DNA of 64,000 nucleotides from Mercenaria mercenaria (Eukaryota > Mollusca > Bivalvia > Venerida > Veneridae): assembly GCF_021730395.1 (NCBI RefSeq), contig NC_069376.1:18881001-18945000 (forward strand). The letters are read 5' to 3'. Positions 13,301-25,328 of this stretch are shown piece after piece. The notes beneath the pieces are model-generated. The model worked only from the letters and a program-made list of their open reading frames with translations, was not told where the DNA came from and made no database searches. The position numbers and the translations under genes are program-made. Position 1 is the stretch's first letter; each line of letters opens with the position of its first letter.

Positions 13301-13669
13301 AGCACAATTGGAAAACATTATACACTAATACTGAATAAAACGATTAATACTACTCAGACCTATGGCCATATTTGTTCGTCCGTTAGTACATGTTATATAC
13401 TTTAATATAGTGTTAAACATCATTTTCAACTATATAATTGTTTGCAGAATTATCCTTTTACAGAAGCGACACAAACATACAAAGAACACTGACAATTAAC
13501 GTCCGACAGCCATGCAGAGAAACATAACAGCATAGCATATTGCAACGATGTGATTTTGGTGTGACGACGTCATGAAGTTATTCATTCTTATGTTAAAGGG
13601 ACAGTTTAAAAACTTAATTTTCTTTCAGTTATTCGCTGGAATTAATGCTTAATTATAGGCAATAATGAA

Positions 13670-14660
13670 TTAAACAAGAGCTGTCGGAGGACAGCAACGC
13701 TCGACTATTCAACAGCCTTGTCGACTGAATGAATACGAAAGTGTAAAAAGAGGCATAATTTAAAAAAAGCAAAATAGGGTTATGGAACCTACATAGTGCT
13801 TATCAGCTCATGACAGTGGACAAGTGTGTGAAGTTTCAATCCATTCCCATTAGTGGGTACTGAGATACCAGCTTACATATAAGAATTTAACCCAAAACTC
13901 CTAGGTTTAAAAAGGGGCATAATTTTGTAAAATGCAAAGTTGAGTTATTGACCCTTTGCACTGCATGTCATATCATGACAGTGAACAAGTGTGTGAAGTT
14001 TCAATCCTTTCCCATTAGTGGATACTGAGATACCAGCTTACATACAAAACCTTAACCAAAAAATTCTAAGTCGAAAAAGGGGCATAATTTTGTAAAAAAA
14101 CAAAATAGAGTTATGGAACCTGCTTTGTGTATGTGAGATCATGACAGTGAACAAGTGTGTGAAGTTTCAATCCATTCCAATTAGTGAGTACTGAGATACC
14201 AGCTTACATACAAAACCTTAACCAAAAAATTCTAAGTCGAAAAAGGGGCATAATTTTGTAAAAAAGCAAAATAGAGTTATGGAACCTGTCCAATGTAAGT
14301 CAGTTTATCACAGTGAATAAGTGTGTGAAGTTTCAATCCATTCCCACAAGTGGTTGCTGAGATACCAGCTTACATACAAAACATTAACCAAAAATTTCTA
14401 AGTCAAAAAAGGGGCATAATTTTGTAAAAAAGCAAAATAGAGTTATGGAACCTGTGCAATGTAAGTCAGTTTATCACAGTGAATAAGTGTGTGAAGTTTC
14501 AATTCATTCCCACAAGTGGGTGCTGAGATACCAGCTTACATACAAAAACTTAACCAAATCGGGACGCGGACGCGGACGCCGACGCAGACGCCGACGCGGA
14601 CGCCGACGCATGGGCGAGTCCAATAACTCTACTATTCTATGAATAGTCGAGCTAAAAATG
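13670..14660. mobile_element. nonautonomous TIR element with five internal ~165-bp tandem repeats
   Basis: The ends are inverted: 'cgctcgactattca' near 13698 and 'tgaatagtcgagct' near 14640. Between them a ~160-170-bp unit repeats about five times, with 'ggggcataattttgtaaa' near 13750, 13915, 14080, 14245 and 14410. A GC-rich run of gacgc/ggacgc hexamers (14564-14610) precedes the right end. A relic of the same right end lies at about 63060-63140. No transposase is visible. Confidence 0.7.
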
Positions 14661-14689
14661 ATTGTAACAAAAAATTGCATGTTTTATTT

Positions 14690-14795
14690 TTACACAAGTG
14701 AGATCCGAACCCACGATCTCAGGCATTTGAATTTATTTTTTATGTATAAAGCAAGGTGTGTTTTCCTTTAGACCACTTCGGGTCCCTAGAATAGT
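14690..14795 (-). mobile_element. tRNA-like SINE head fragment
   Basis: The minus strand shows box-A-like 'gaagtggtctaaagg' and box-B-like 'gtgggttcggatc' separated by an enlarged AT-rich middle. This is a tRNA-derived sequence, not a functional tRNA. Confidence 0.5.
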
Positions 14796-14924
14796 AAAAC
14801 CTCGCATCCTTTATATTTTGAAAATTTGACAATTGGATAATAGCACCAATTATAAGTATAAAATATAAACTTGACATTTGTTCGCACAAACTACATGTAT
14901 ATTATTATATTATAGAATATCTAT

Positions 14925-15240
14925 TGTGGCCGAGAGGTTAACACACTGGACATTTATTTAAGCGACTCCAGTTCAAGTCCAAAATTGGGCGCAGTTCATT
15001 CAGGGATTTTTAATTCCTTTCAACTATTTGGCTGCATTACTTAAATTTCATGTCGATGTGCGATTCCATTTGAGAAGGACATATTGCAAGACGGCTGTTG
15101 CTCAATTAATGTTAGTAACTATGGAAAAAGGTACTATATGGTAAGTAATACATGAACTCGACTCCTAGCCATGATTAAATGCTCTTGTTAAATGAGTGAA
15201 GTAAGAGCGGCCCATAAACACCAAGTCATTGCCGACAAGT
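14925..15240 (+). mobile_element. tRNA-derived SINE, family 3
   Basis: The head 'tggccgagaggttaacac' and 'ccagttcaagtcc' resemble tRNA boxes A and B. The tail matches 13095-13300. The end is not sharply defined. Confidence 0.6.
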
Positions 15241-15319
15241 CACTGAACTCTACGGTTATAGTTCAATGGTCCGCTAATGTTTCGAAAAATTGAGTCACTT
15301 GAAGATACCTGAAGCCGAT

Positions 15320-15410
15320 TGGGCAATATACGCCCGAAGGGTTATATCAGAGGAGGACTGTGAGGAGAATGGAATGTGATAAAACTTTCAGGATAAAAGC
15401 AACATTTCCA
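15320..15410. repeat. dispersed repeat containing 'atacgcccgaag'
   Basis: Shares 'gcaatatacgcccgaaggg' and the following purine-rich 'aggagg' stretch with 27665-27735. Family unknown. Confidence 0.5.
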
Positions 15411-15724
15411 TGTAAAAATGTGACAATTCTATTTCAAAATTGTGTTTATCCGATTTTCAATGGGAAAATACAGTTTTGACCATACAATTTAGAGTATTGA
15501 AGATGTTTTAAAAATTCAAAAAGATATTACCACCTCCGAAATGATGTATAATTCATACTTGGATCTTGCAAAATAAAGCCGAAATACTCTCGATAAACAG
15601 TTATTTTAAGTTTTAGAACGAACTGAAGTATAAATAGAATAATATTTTTCTAAGGTTTGTAATGCTGTCCCGTAACTAATAAATTTTTGTTCAATAAACG
15701 GACTAATTTTACTAATGATGGAGG

Positions 15725-17270
15725 CATTTGTCTAAACTGAAACCGTCATCCAGCCCTAACTACATAACCGATATGGCAACGAATCCCCTCAAGTTTTAGT
15801 TTAGAGTCTTAATACAGAATCGTTATTTTCAATGCAATAAAGCAACCAATGCATCAATATATGTAAGATTTGTAATATCCTATGCTGTTCTCATTTGCGT
15901 AGATGCGTGTTTATGTATATGAAAAAAATTGTTTCACCTAAATAACTTATATCTGAGCACCTTTTAGAAGTTAGGACAACTGACTCAATCATTTTTGTAT
16001 CACATAGCAATTAGCTATTAGTAGAAATCTATAGTTCTATAAACATAATAAATAACAAATTGAATGTAAATGCATCTCTTCTCTTCAGAAAAACGTACCA
16101 GGGCCATAATTTGCAATATTTAACATGATGTGGACCACGAACGCAAGTGTGCATTTTAATGGAAAAGGTGTCGTTGGAAAGAGCGTAGGATAAGCTAAAC
16201 GGAGATACCTTTGATTTGTAGCTGGCCAAAAGTAAAATACAAGGACAGCCTTATGAGTATAACTCTCTCATAATCAGGTTTGTAAATTGATGATTGTAAT
16301 TACATGTATGTAAATGGTGGAGGAACTTGTCTAAATAGAAACGGTCATCAAGCTCAACTACCTTACCGATTTGACAGCGAATCCTCTCAAAGTTTAGTTG
16401 AGAGTCTTAATACAGGAGCGTTATTTTCATTGAAACAGAGCAACAAATACTTGTGTTGCAATGCACCTATATTACTAAGGCTTGTAATATTCTGTGCTGT
16501 TCTCACTTAGGTTGAGCCGCGCTTATATAAAATATCACTTTTTCTCCAAAATATTTCAACCTGTGCACCTTTAAAGAGCTAGGAATGTTTTATGTTAAAC
16601 AGCAATTAGTTATTCGGAGATATCACTAGTTCTATAAACATAATAAATAACAAATTGAATGAAAATGCATATGTAAACACCAATCTCTTCTCTTCAGAAA
16701 ACGTACCAGGGCCATAAATTGCTATATTTAACATGATGTGGCCCACGAACGCAAGTGTGCATTTTAATGTAAAAGGTGTCGTTGGAAAGAGCATAGGATA
16801 AGCTAATAGAAACGGTCATTAAGCTCAACTACCTATATTAGTAACCTATTTGACAGCGAATCCTCTCAAAGTTTAGTTGAGAGTCTTAATACAGGAGCAT
16901 TATTTTCATTGCAACAGAGCAACAAATACTTGTGTTGCAGTGCACCGATATTACTTGTAATATCTGTGCTGTTCGCACTTGTGTTGAGCCGCCGTGCTTA
17001 TATAAAATATCAGTTGTTTCACCAAAATATCTTACATCTGTGCACCTTTAAAGAGCTAGGGAAACCGATTCAATCATTTTTATATTACACACTAATTAGT
17101 TATTCGGAGAAATCACTAGTTCTATAAACTGAATAAATATCAAACTAGCAAATGCATAATTATGTAAACCCCAATTTCTTCTATTCAGAAAAGGTATCAG
17201 GGCCATAATTTACTATATTTAACATGCATTTAAATGTAAAGGTGGCGTTGGAAAAGGCATACTATAATAA
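15725..17270 (+). repeat. three tandem copies of a ~480-600-bp block
   Basis: Two sub-blocks alternate. The first ('gacagcgaatcctctcaa' through 'cttgtaatattctgtgctg') starts near 15740, 16343 and 16813. The second ('agttctataaacataataa' through 'tgtcgttggaaagagc') starts near 16030, 16632 and 17118. The second and third copies are closer to each other than to the first. Short reading frames in the copies are not preserved. Confidence 0.8.
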
Positions 17271-18184
17271 TGATTTTGGTTTAAAATAGATATTTTTTGA
17301 CAATAAAAATACTCTTAAAATTTAATTTCAAGGATACAGACCCAGTAGGAATAGGTGCCACGTTTCAAACATGCAGCATTTCCAAATCAAATCCTTACAT
17401 AAATGTGTAAATAAAAAATAAATAGATCAAGTAAAATAAGATATTAAAAGGACAAAACAGACAAATAAAGGAAGAAACTTGGATTCTGTATTCCAATCCA
17501 CCCATGGAGTGTTTCAACAATTCTGATAAACCAAATAATTAAAGTTTAACGTAAGTCGTATTTTGTGGAGTTCCGGAAGTGTAAGAGAGTGCTTGACGTC
17601 GTGAGGATAATCAATGCAAATGTAAGGGATTAAATAAACAATACTTAGAAAATTAATGAACATTTCCGACTGAAATTTCCCTAACGATCGCATTAGATAT
17701 TATTACAACGCTGTGCTTTTATTCAATATGAAAGGGTAATGAATGTAGCTTGTTTAATTCAGGAAATGATATTGATCTCCTGTCAGGCTTAGTAAAATAT
17801 AAAAGATGAGTTAATTGTCTTGCAACCCATGTGGTATTTACTTTTCAGATGACAATGCTAGCATGTCAAGGCATAGAAAACTCGTTATGCTTTTACAGTG
17901 CAAAAATAAGCGTTTCAAAGGAGTGTTGCACATTTTGAACTGGGTCGATCAAACCGAGTCTGCCATTATTTTTGCTTGTTTGCATGTTATGCTTCCAAAA
18001 AGTCTTCTTATAATTTTTTTTTTTTCACTGAAATTTAAGGTGTGTTCTTGTAATTACCATGCATCATTATTTTCATAATACATGACGGCATATGAATCAC
18101 AGGTAAAGCGATTTTTATAAAGAGACTTTAACATGTCCCTCGCTGCTCGAAAATTGTTCCTTTCATGAAAGGAAGCCATAAAGC
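17271..18184. other. no gene; repeat tail at 17944-18012
   Basis: 17944-18012 ('aaaccgagtctgcc' to 'cttccaaaaagtcttctta') is the 3' end of the dispersed repeat seen more fully at 18.55 kb in the opposite orientation. The rest is plain AT-rich sequence. Confidence 0.5.
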
Positions 18185-18312
18185 TGGCGAGGTTGTGTGA
18201 AGGTCACCGTCCGTATATGAAATGAATCACATCCCGATACCTAGGATCCTCCACCATTAGCAAAATCTGGAAATACCTATAACTAAAATTGTGTCGGTGT
18301 GACCTAAGCCGG
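18185..18312 (+). mobile_element. diverged SINE family 1 tail
   Basis: Retains 'cctccaccattag', 'atctggaaat' and 'ttgtgtcggtgtgac' in family order. Confidence 0.55.
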
Positions 18313-18549
18313 TGCCAGGGAGCGTGAGGAGTGTTGAATATTTCATTACCTCTCTTGTATATACCGTTTTTGCTAATATTTTTGTTTGTTACTTTCAATG
18401 AATGTTCTTGTACATTTTATTAAAACCCAACAATATCAAAACAAATCATTAATATTCGCAGTCGCTTTGTTTGTTCGGTTTGGGTTTAACGCCGTTTTTC
18501 AATGTATATCAGTTAGATTCTGTACCAGTACAAAAATAGAAAAGGTGAA

Positions 18550-18912
18550 AACTCCACAGGTCGCTCTACACGACAAAAACGAAAATGTTGCAGGCTCGGT
18601 TTGATTGAGCCTGTTGATGGACGGTAGTGGAAATGCACGCTACCGTCCACGCCCTCTAGCCCCGGGTTGAGCAGAACTCAACATTTACACATGCTACAAG
18701 TACAAAAATAATTTAGACATCCGCACATGTGTTCATACGGCGGTGCACATGGAACCTTCAATGATACACTTGCATGTAATTCCATGAAAAGCGGCGTTTG
18801 GTCCCCAGTTGAAATAATGGCTTTGCCCTAAACGAGAAAACAATGAGCAGAACTAAACGGATTGGAATTTAGAAAGGGGATCTGAGGTTATGGAGCCTGC
18901 ATATCACAGGAA
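18550..18912 (-). repeat. dispersed repeat, copy 1
   Basis: Aligns over its whole length with 20150-20485 in the same orientation, with many point differences. Shared landmarks are 'aatgttgcaggctcggtttgattg', 'gctaccgtccacgc', 'aactcaacatttacacatg' and 'ggggatctg.ggttatgga'. The inner part recurs inverted at 43.21 kb. Orientation is set by the copies ending 'aaccgagtctgctatta'. Confidence 0.8.
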
Positions 18913-18915
18913 CAG

Positions 18916-19104
18916 TAGCCTGTTGTCCGCCAGTCACTGCCAACTTCCCCACATATATATGAATCAGAGGTGGAGGACAAACGATTTCAGACACAATGTC
19001 TCTTATTAAATAGTCATGGAAAACTTTCGCCGTACCCGAGGATTGAACTCACAACCCTGTGATCTTTAGATCTGCACTCTCCCTATTGAGCTATTAAGTG
19101 GGCG
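18916..19104 (-). mobile_element. SINE family 2 copy
   Basis: Minus strand: head 'tagctcaatagggagag' and 'gagttcaatcc', then 'agacattgtgtctgaaatcg', 'cctccacctctgattcat' and 'gtggggaagttggcagt'. These match 43.66-43.86 kb. The 3' half is missing where it abuts the dispersed repeat. Confidence 0.75.
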
Positions 19105-19332
19105 AACTATATATTCGCAGTCGGAAAATGTCTTTTTCATATTTACCAACTTGATAAAGGACATTCACTGCCATTAGCATACAGCGATCAATCACGAGAC
19201 AATTATCTCTCGGCAACAAATATTATTTAAAGCACTTGTTTAACTTTCCTGTTCGCGGTGGCGTGTTCGATTAAATGTATCAGAAAGATTTATATTAAGT
19301 TAATACAAAATGTACTATTAATAATAATGTTT

Positions 19333-19627
19333 TTACCTGAATGAGGGGCCTCCGTGGGCGAGTTGTTTAGGTCGCTGACTTCAAATCACTTGCCCCTCAT
19401 CGATGTAGATTCGAGCCTCACTCGGAGCGTTGAATTCTTCATGTGAGGAAGCCATCCATCTGGCTTACGGAAGGTCGGTGGTTCTACCCAGTTGCCCGCT
19501 CGAGATGAAATAGTGCACGGAGGGGCACCTGGGGTTTTCCTCCACCATCAAAGCTGGAATGTCGCCATATGACCTAATTGTGTCGGTGCGACATTAAACC
19601 CAACAAAATAAATAAATTACATGAATG
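19333..19627 (+). mobile_element. near full-length tRNA-derived SINE, family 1
   Basis: The body at 19344-19616 has the tRNA-like head ('gggcgagttgtttaggtcgc', 'gattcgagcctc'), the conserved middle ('ggtcggtggttctaccca', 'gtgcacggaggggcacctgg') and the end 'gtgcgacattaaacccaac'. ttacctgaatg (19333) and ttacatgaatg (19617) look like a target-site duplication with one mismatch. Best reference copy of the family here. Confidence 0.9.
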
Positions 19628-20149
19628 TTTTAGAGATGTTTGACCTTTTCGTCGAAAATCCAGTCTACACTCATTCAGACACTCAGATTAAGGCAATATT
19701 CAAATGTTAAATCAATTTAATTACAACATCATTGCATGTGTTGTGCATTTTAGTCAAACCCGTTGAATCACCAAAATAAAGTCATTTTAATCAAATACAA
19801 AATACAAAATACAGAAATTTTACTTAAGCACAGGATAATTCATTGCATTTAATGAACCAAGCGATGTTGCAATAGAATAGTCAATGAATAAAACATAGTT
19901 GTAAACATGCTAATATCATAGTACATGTGAATAAAATATTTAATTTTCAGATTTTATGACAAATGCCTGTGTGTTTCGAAAAAGGGTAAAATATTTTCGA
20001 CAGCAGCTATTTCAATCAACTCATTCAAGAATTGCACGTCAAAATATGTACTGCGCTGTGGAGCGAAGTCCACTCATCAATTAAGTTTTGTTTAATAGTA
20101 AGTGGTGATTGCCAGGGTATACATTAAGGTTTATGTACGGATGGAATAA

Positions 20150-20485
20150 AAAAGATGGAAAACCACAAAACGACATAAACAAAAATGTTGCAGTCTCGGT
20201 TTGATTGATCCTGTTTATGGACAGTAGTTGTGATGCAAGCTACCGTCCACGCTCGCTAGCCCCGAGTGGAGCAACTCAACATTTACACATGTAATAAGTA
20301 CAAGAACACAATTTAGAAACATCTGTAAGTGTATTCATGTGGCGGTGTACATGGAACTTTCAATTATGCACAGAGTGCAATTCAATGAACAGCGGCGTTT
20401 GCCCTAAAACGAGAAAATTATAGACAGAATTAAACAACTGGAATTCAGAGAGGGGATCTGCGGTTATGGAACCTGTACATCAAAG
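20150..20485 (-). repeat. dispersed repeat, copy 2
   Basis: Homologous to 18550-18912, about 1.6 kb away in the same orientation. The divergence suggests an old duplication or independent insertions. Confidence 0.8.
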
Positions 20486-21057
20486 AAACTGCCAAAAGAC
20501 AAAATTAAAAAGCAGGCACCATATCCAAGGGGTGATTAAACAATAACAAAGCTTTTAAAGCGGGAGTATTGGTACCAACCAAGCCGAAATGTGTAAGCTG
20601 AAAAATTTAACAGTACACTAACATAACATAAATGTCGTGCTGAACGATCTGAAGAGATTGAAATATAACAGCTCTGATTGAAAGGTGCGGGGAGACTTTT
20701 TACGGCCGCAACACGGCGCAAACAACGCTTCTGCAATAATAAAATAAAAGAGTAGAAAACCATAGGGAGTCAAACAAGTATGACATATTCGAAAGCAAAG
20801 AAGAACACTTTCCTCCCCACAGACAGATCTGCTCCCTTGATGCTATTCACCTAAAATAGATTTTATGTCATCAAGTTTATTGAACGAAGCATTGTTACAT
20901 GTTCACTGCCATTTAGGTAGAGAATATCTGTTTTAATTTTTCCAAAAATCAGTACATGGTAATTTCGAATTAGACACTGGTAATGCCTAGATCTAAAGCT
21001 GAAATAGATTTACCCTGTCATTCAATATATCCTTTGTACTATTAAATTTCGTCTGTA

Positions 21058-21111
<54 letters not shown>

Positions 21112-22751
21112 AACCTACAAAAAACATTCTATAAGAATTTTTTACACGATGGAACTATTTCTGCTTCCGTGACGCTTTAAAACAAGGACATCCGATATGT
21201 CTTAGTTTATTCATTTTCAGTATTTATAGACCCCTTCTAATAGTCCCGCCACGGTGTCCTTAGGATGAATTGGGGTGGGAAGGGGGTGGGGGCGATCGAG
21301 GCGTTTTACTTAAACCTAAAGGCTTCATGTTTCAGTTGTCAGCTTTACAGCCAATCCTGTAGCCTTAGTCATCTGGCTTATCGACTTAATTTATCATCTG
21401 ATATTTTATAGTTGTCATCCCTCTAAGCCTTACCCTTATCTGCATTTTACTGATAGGAAAACGTAAACATTAAAAAATCAAAAAAAAAAAAAAAAAAAAA
21501 AATCATAAAATACTAGACAGACTAACTTACTCCAATAATTTAAACATTAATATTCATGTAGAAACTTCAACGGGTTGAAGGGTTGAATACAAGTAACAAT
21601 TTATAATAGGAGACTTAAATATTCGGAATTATGCGTACAAAGCGTACTGCCGATGACACGAAATTGCAGAAACAAAACACAAAACATACATTCAAAAAAC
21701 GTCAGCGAGTCAATTTTATGCTTTAATGTCAACATAAACACATTATCAGAGAAATTGTACATGCACAACGTTCCAAGCGGATTTTATTGGGGATTTCCTA
21801 ACAGAATTTGAACTTGACGGGACAGCGAAAGTCAAAAGTTATCACGCTGTCCTGAAAAATCCTATTATTTGGACTACAAATCCTGCACAAATGTATCAAT
21901 GCAATACATGGTATCTATTAATGTCATGCAAAAACAAAATCAAGGGCAAGTGTCCAACAGGAAAAAAAACACATTCAACGAATGCCACAAGTGCAATGCA
22001 GAGCACTTAAGCCATTCAAATTGGCATGAAACTATCTAAAAGCAATGACTACATGCTTTGTAACAGTTCAATGCAGGGCAATCAACTCATCTATTTTATT
22101 TCGTTATACGAGACAGAAGATCAATATCAATTCCGTTATCCAGCCAGCTGTATTCATTACCATTCTGCGTGGAATAAAACCGCAGTGCCGTAATCATTTC
22201 TAATACGGTTATTTAGGGAAATGCCATTTCATTAATGTTCTCTGTACTGTTAAAGTTATACTTTTATCCCGTATATCTATATTTATCCATAACTATTAGA
22301 CAGATATTTGTAGAACTGTTGTCTAAAATGCTGTGATAGTATTTTTCATATGCTGAACAGATATATACAGTATTTGTGCTATCACTGGCTAAAAATGTGC
22401 ATATGCCAAAAAACTTTCTGTTATCTTTTATTCTATATTTGCTATTTACTCATCAGTCGTGAAATGAAGAATTATTCTTGAATACCGGACTGGGGTGTAA
22501 GATGAATCTCGTGACGTACATAACAAGCAACATTTATGTTTTACGTAAAGCCGGATGAAAATCATTTGAGTGCTTCTTTGTTCCTTATCAAATATATCTC
22601 GATCCAAGAAACGTTGAACCAAAAAGTCATAACGTAATAGTTCCTATTTCGTTTTTCATCTGCAGTGAAACGTTGCGTTTGTCTTTGTAACGTCATGACA
22701 TAATTCCTATTTACGGTCGTAACGTTAACGCTAATATAAGAAAAAAGTGCT
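20486..22751. other. no gene; simple repeats
   Basis: Contains a (GT)n run at about 21059-21110 and a poly-A run at about 21480-21502. Otherwise AT-rich sequence without supported exons. Confidence 0.55.
21059..21110. repeat. (GT)n microsatellite, about 25 units
   Basis: Uninterrupted GT dinucleotides. Confidence 0.98.
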
Positions 22752-22947
22752 TTAACCGTTAGCCTGCTGGTGGCAAGGGATTCTGCATTTGCGACCAATG
22801 CAGACCAAGAGCAGGCTGATCATGGTATGCACTGTTCGCTATTCAGTCAGTAAATTTTCAGCGAACAACCCTTCAAATAATAAATGGTATTGCCCAAATT
22901 GAATGATTGACCTGTTAATTTTAGAAATTATCAGACTAAAGGTTAAG
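22752..22947. mobile_element. MITE with ttagcctgctg-type ends
   Basis: The left end 'ccgttagcctgctggt' and right end 'tatcagactaaaggtt' are imperfect inverted repeats around ~170 bp ('gcgaccaatgcagaccaag', 'tcgctattcagtcagtaaa'). I recognise this type from bivalve genomes. Confidence 0.7.
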
Positions 22948-23021
22948 TAAGTCATTTGTTTGATTCTTTCTTTGCTATTGCTTGTTGAATATGGCATGCA
23001 AAAATTGATCCTATTACTAAT

Positions 23022-23146
23022 TGTAGATGCACATAGGAATACCCGGCTCTCGGGTAACTGTTAACGTTGCAACTCGACAGAGCATCGTTAATGCCTTGTA
23101 AGAAGTTATCCTTAAGACTGCATATTCCCATCTGCATCTACAATCG
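23022..23146. repeat. inverted repeat, ~22-bp arms
   Basis: 'attgtagatgcacataggaata' and 'tattcccatctgcatctacaat' are inverted with a few mismatches, ~80 bp apart. Probably a small MITE. Confidence 0.5.
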
Positions 23147-24054
23147 GTGAAAGAATCTCATAAAGTTTGTTTGAATCAGACAAATAATTTTGACAATTCA
23201 TTTTTTCTCGCAGTAATTGTCAGGATTCGTTAGTTGTTGTTTTGGATATTATTCATTGTTCCAACACGACTCGATTTATTAAACATATTAAACAAAGAAG
23301 ACCGAAACTGTGTTATTATGCAACAAAATCACTATTAGAACGTCACATTCATTACGTGATAGCGTCAAACGTCATAGCGGCGCGCTGTAAAAGAAAACAA
23401 CCCAAAACAAGTAAATCGTTTGTTGTAAAGATCGTATTATTTTATCACTTTTTCGTGATATAATTCCTTAGCATCTGACTCCTGGCGATATTTTATTCAA
23501 CGATAAATCATTGTTTAGGACATATTATTTTTGTAATGAAATAATATTAGATCGGATGCTTTTTTTTCCCTCAGAAAATGACGCATTTTAGCCTATTGTC
23601 AAGACCGTATCTGTGCTATCAGACATTGTTAACACATCTAACATAAAAATATGTATGCCTGTATAGCCCCTGTACAGCTCCTGCCCTACGAAAACTGAAA
23701 TATGACAGGACTTGATTGAAACTATTGTAAGATTTTTAACTGATTTTTTTCCCTGTTTGAAGATAGTAAATTTTATTTTAGTACATTGATTATGTTTACT
23801 GATATATTCAGCCTAACCAATCGACTAAAGTACATCTCCAATTAACGCTACGCTTTAGATATGAAGACGTGCTATTGATAGCCTCGTTTCGACGACCCTT
23901 CCGCTAGCCAATCAGAGCCTTGCTTTCAACATTTTGAAAGTGAAAGTAGAAGTTGAAAAAATCTATATTTAGCCTGTTTTGTTTTCATGTTTACAATTCT
24001 TATGATGAAAACATCATGACTGCGCCCTCATGTTTCGAGAAGGTACGGACTTGG

Positions 24055-24177
24055 TCACGTAAGGGGAGAATATGTGTCAGGCTGCCGGTTAGCTCTGTCG
24101 GTAGAGCACTCGCCCTGTAAGCGAGAGGTCACGGGTTCGAACCCCGGACAGACTGCACATTTTTCTCACCCTGTGAC
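24055..24177 (+). other. tRNA-Thr(TGT)-like sequence flanked by inverted repeats
   Basis: 24083-24157 has a good D arm (TAGCTC...GAGCA), a perfect 5-bp anticodon stem (CTCGC/GCGAG) with loop CCTGTAA (anticodon TGT if read as tRNA, with C instead of the invariant U33), and a T arm ending GGGTTCGAACCCC. The acceptor stem pairs poorly: I count 3 of 7 mismatches. It sits between 'gtcacgtaaggggagaata' and 'ttttctcaccctgtgac', which are inverted. A tRNA pseudogene or tRNA-headed repeat is likelier than a working tRNA. Confidence 0.55.
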
Positions 24178-24556
24178 ATTCGACGCTATTTTGATGCCAA
24201 CTGCTTGTTGAAACGAGTCGTCTGATTGGTTCAAATAAAAATAGATTTGCGAAAATAAAAATAGCAATATCGGAAATCCATATATACAGAAAGATGAATG
24301 TGAATTAGTCATCTTCAGATCTTTGTTTAGAAGATCAAGTACTTTAGTCAGATATCAGCTTAACCACATATCCAAGAAATCTTATAAAGACAATTAGTGA
24401 GAAATATATTGAAAAACGTATGCATCCCAAAATATGTCGCGGTTAAGTGATTCATATCAGGATAATGCATGCATCTGTTTAAACTACACGTGTCGTACTA
24501 AGCAAAATGTTTAGGTATCGTTGATTCATCCTGATCTTACTACAGTAATGTCAAGT
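24178..24556. other. 3' flank of deaminase gene 1
   Basis: No clear exon. No AATAAA signal stands out on the minus strand. Confidence 0.4.
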
Positions 24557-24709
24557 CTACTTCCGGATTAGATTTAAACATTCGAAACCCGTGCAAACTG
24601 ATTTAATATTTCGGATCATTTCTAATATGATTACTCTCCGCTCCTGCGCAAGCAAATACCATTTCAATCCAGCTCGCTTTATGCAATCAAGTAGTATTGA
24701 ATCAACTAG
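24557..24709 (-). pseudogene. untranslated remnant of the gene 1 C-terminal tail
   Basis: Directly after the TAG the same frame stays open for 50 codons. It begins LVDSILLDCIKRAGLKW, closely matching LVDSILLECIKLTAFKW in gene 3 and LVDAMLLDCIKKAAITW in gene 2. The nonsense codon is therefore a derived single-base change and not a natural end of the domain. In AID/APOBEC proteins this position is the C-terminal helix. Confidence 0.85.
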
Positions 24710-25328
24710 CTATCTTTTCTGTCGTACTCGCCAGGCACCGTAGAAATATTCGGACTGAACATCAAGTGAGAGTTTTACCGTGTTATCCAGAAAATCCTTC
24801 CAGTCACACAGCCCATTAAACACAGAAAGTTGTATTTGGGAATGCGTCATTTTTATTAGATTTTTTATGTTTTCGTGCCTATAATGCTGGTAGAAGTTAG
24901 CAAACTTTACATTCATATCACAAAATATGAAACTACGGTCATAAAAAACGACGTTTTCAATAGTTTCCTTCAGTTTAATAAGACTTTTTGCACAATTTGA
25001 GCATGGAGAATAACTCAGCACAATATCTATACTAATTTGCCTTACAGAGAATAGGCTTCTATCTTCACGTAAGCAGTCCAAAAGATCGTTTACTTGTTGT
25101 ATTAAAATAGTTTCCGCATGAAATCCACGACAAGAATCATTGTCGACTCTTATCCATCGTTCGCATTGCAGCGACGAACACCCTGACTGATGCAGCAACT
25201 TCTGTGCTTTAGTCGTTTCTCTTTTAATTCGAATTTTGTACAAGAGTATTGTCGAGGAAGGCCATCCTGCTTTACCATACTCACTGGCATGGAAAATTTC
25301 CTCGTAAAAATTGTCACCGTCTATCAAG
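24710..25328 (-). CDS. AID/APOBEC-like cytidine deaminase 1, main exon, C-terminally truncated (possible pseudogene)
   Basis: The minus-strand exon starts after a pyrimidine-rich acceptor (ttctttttaag|C at 25329). The previous codon is split as AG|C (Ser), then Leu-Ile-Asp. With a 3-codon first exon the protein is 209 aa. The zinc-deaminase core is complete: H74-A-E76 (zinc ligand His, proton-shuttle Glu) and S-P-C113-S-N-C116 (zinc ligands). The AID/APOBEC pattern follows: an aromatic loop FANFYQHY after strand 4, then FNGLCDWKDFLDN, equivalent to the C-W-x-x-F-V region of AID. Family members deaminate cytosine in single-stranded DNA or RNA. Genes 2 and 3 continue with R-Q-D-R-E-L-V-D and a helix. 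Here the reading is R-Q-K-R-stop, so the E codon position is TAG. The core is otherwise undamaged, so this is either a truncated enzyme or a recent pseudogene. The start comes from the mini-exon array at 26.36-26.76 kb. Confidence 0.9.
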
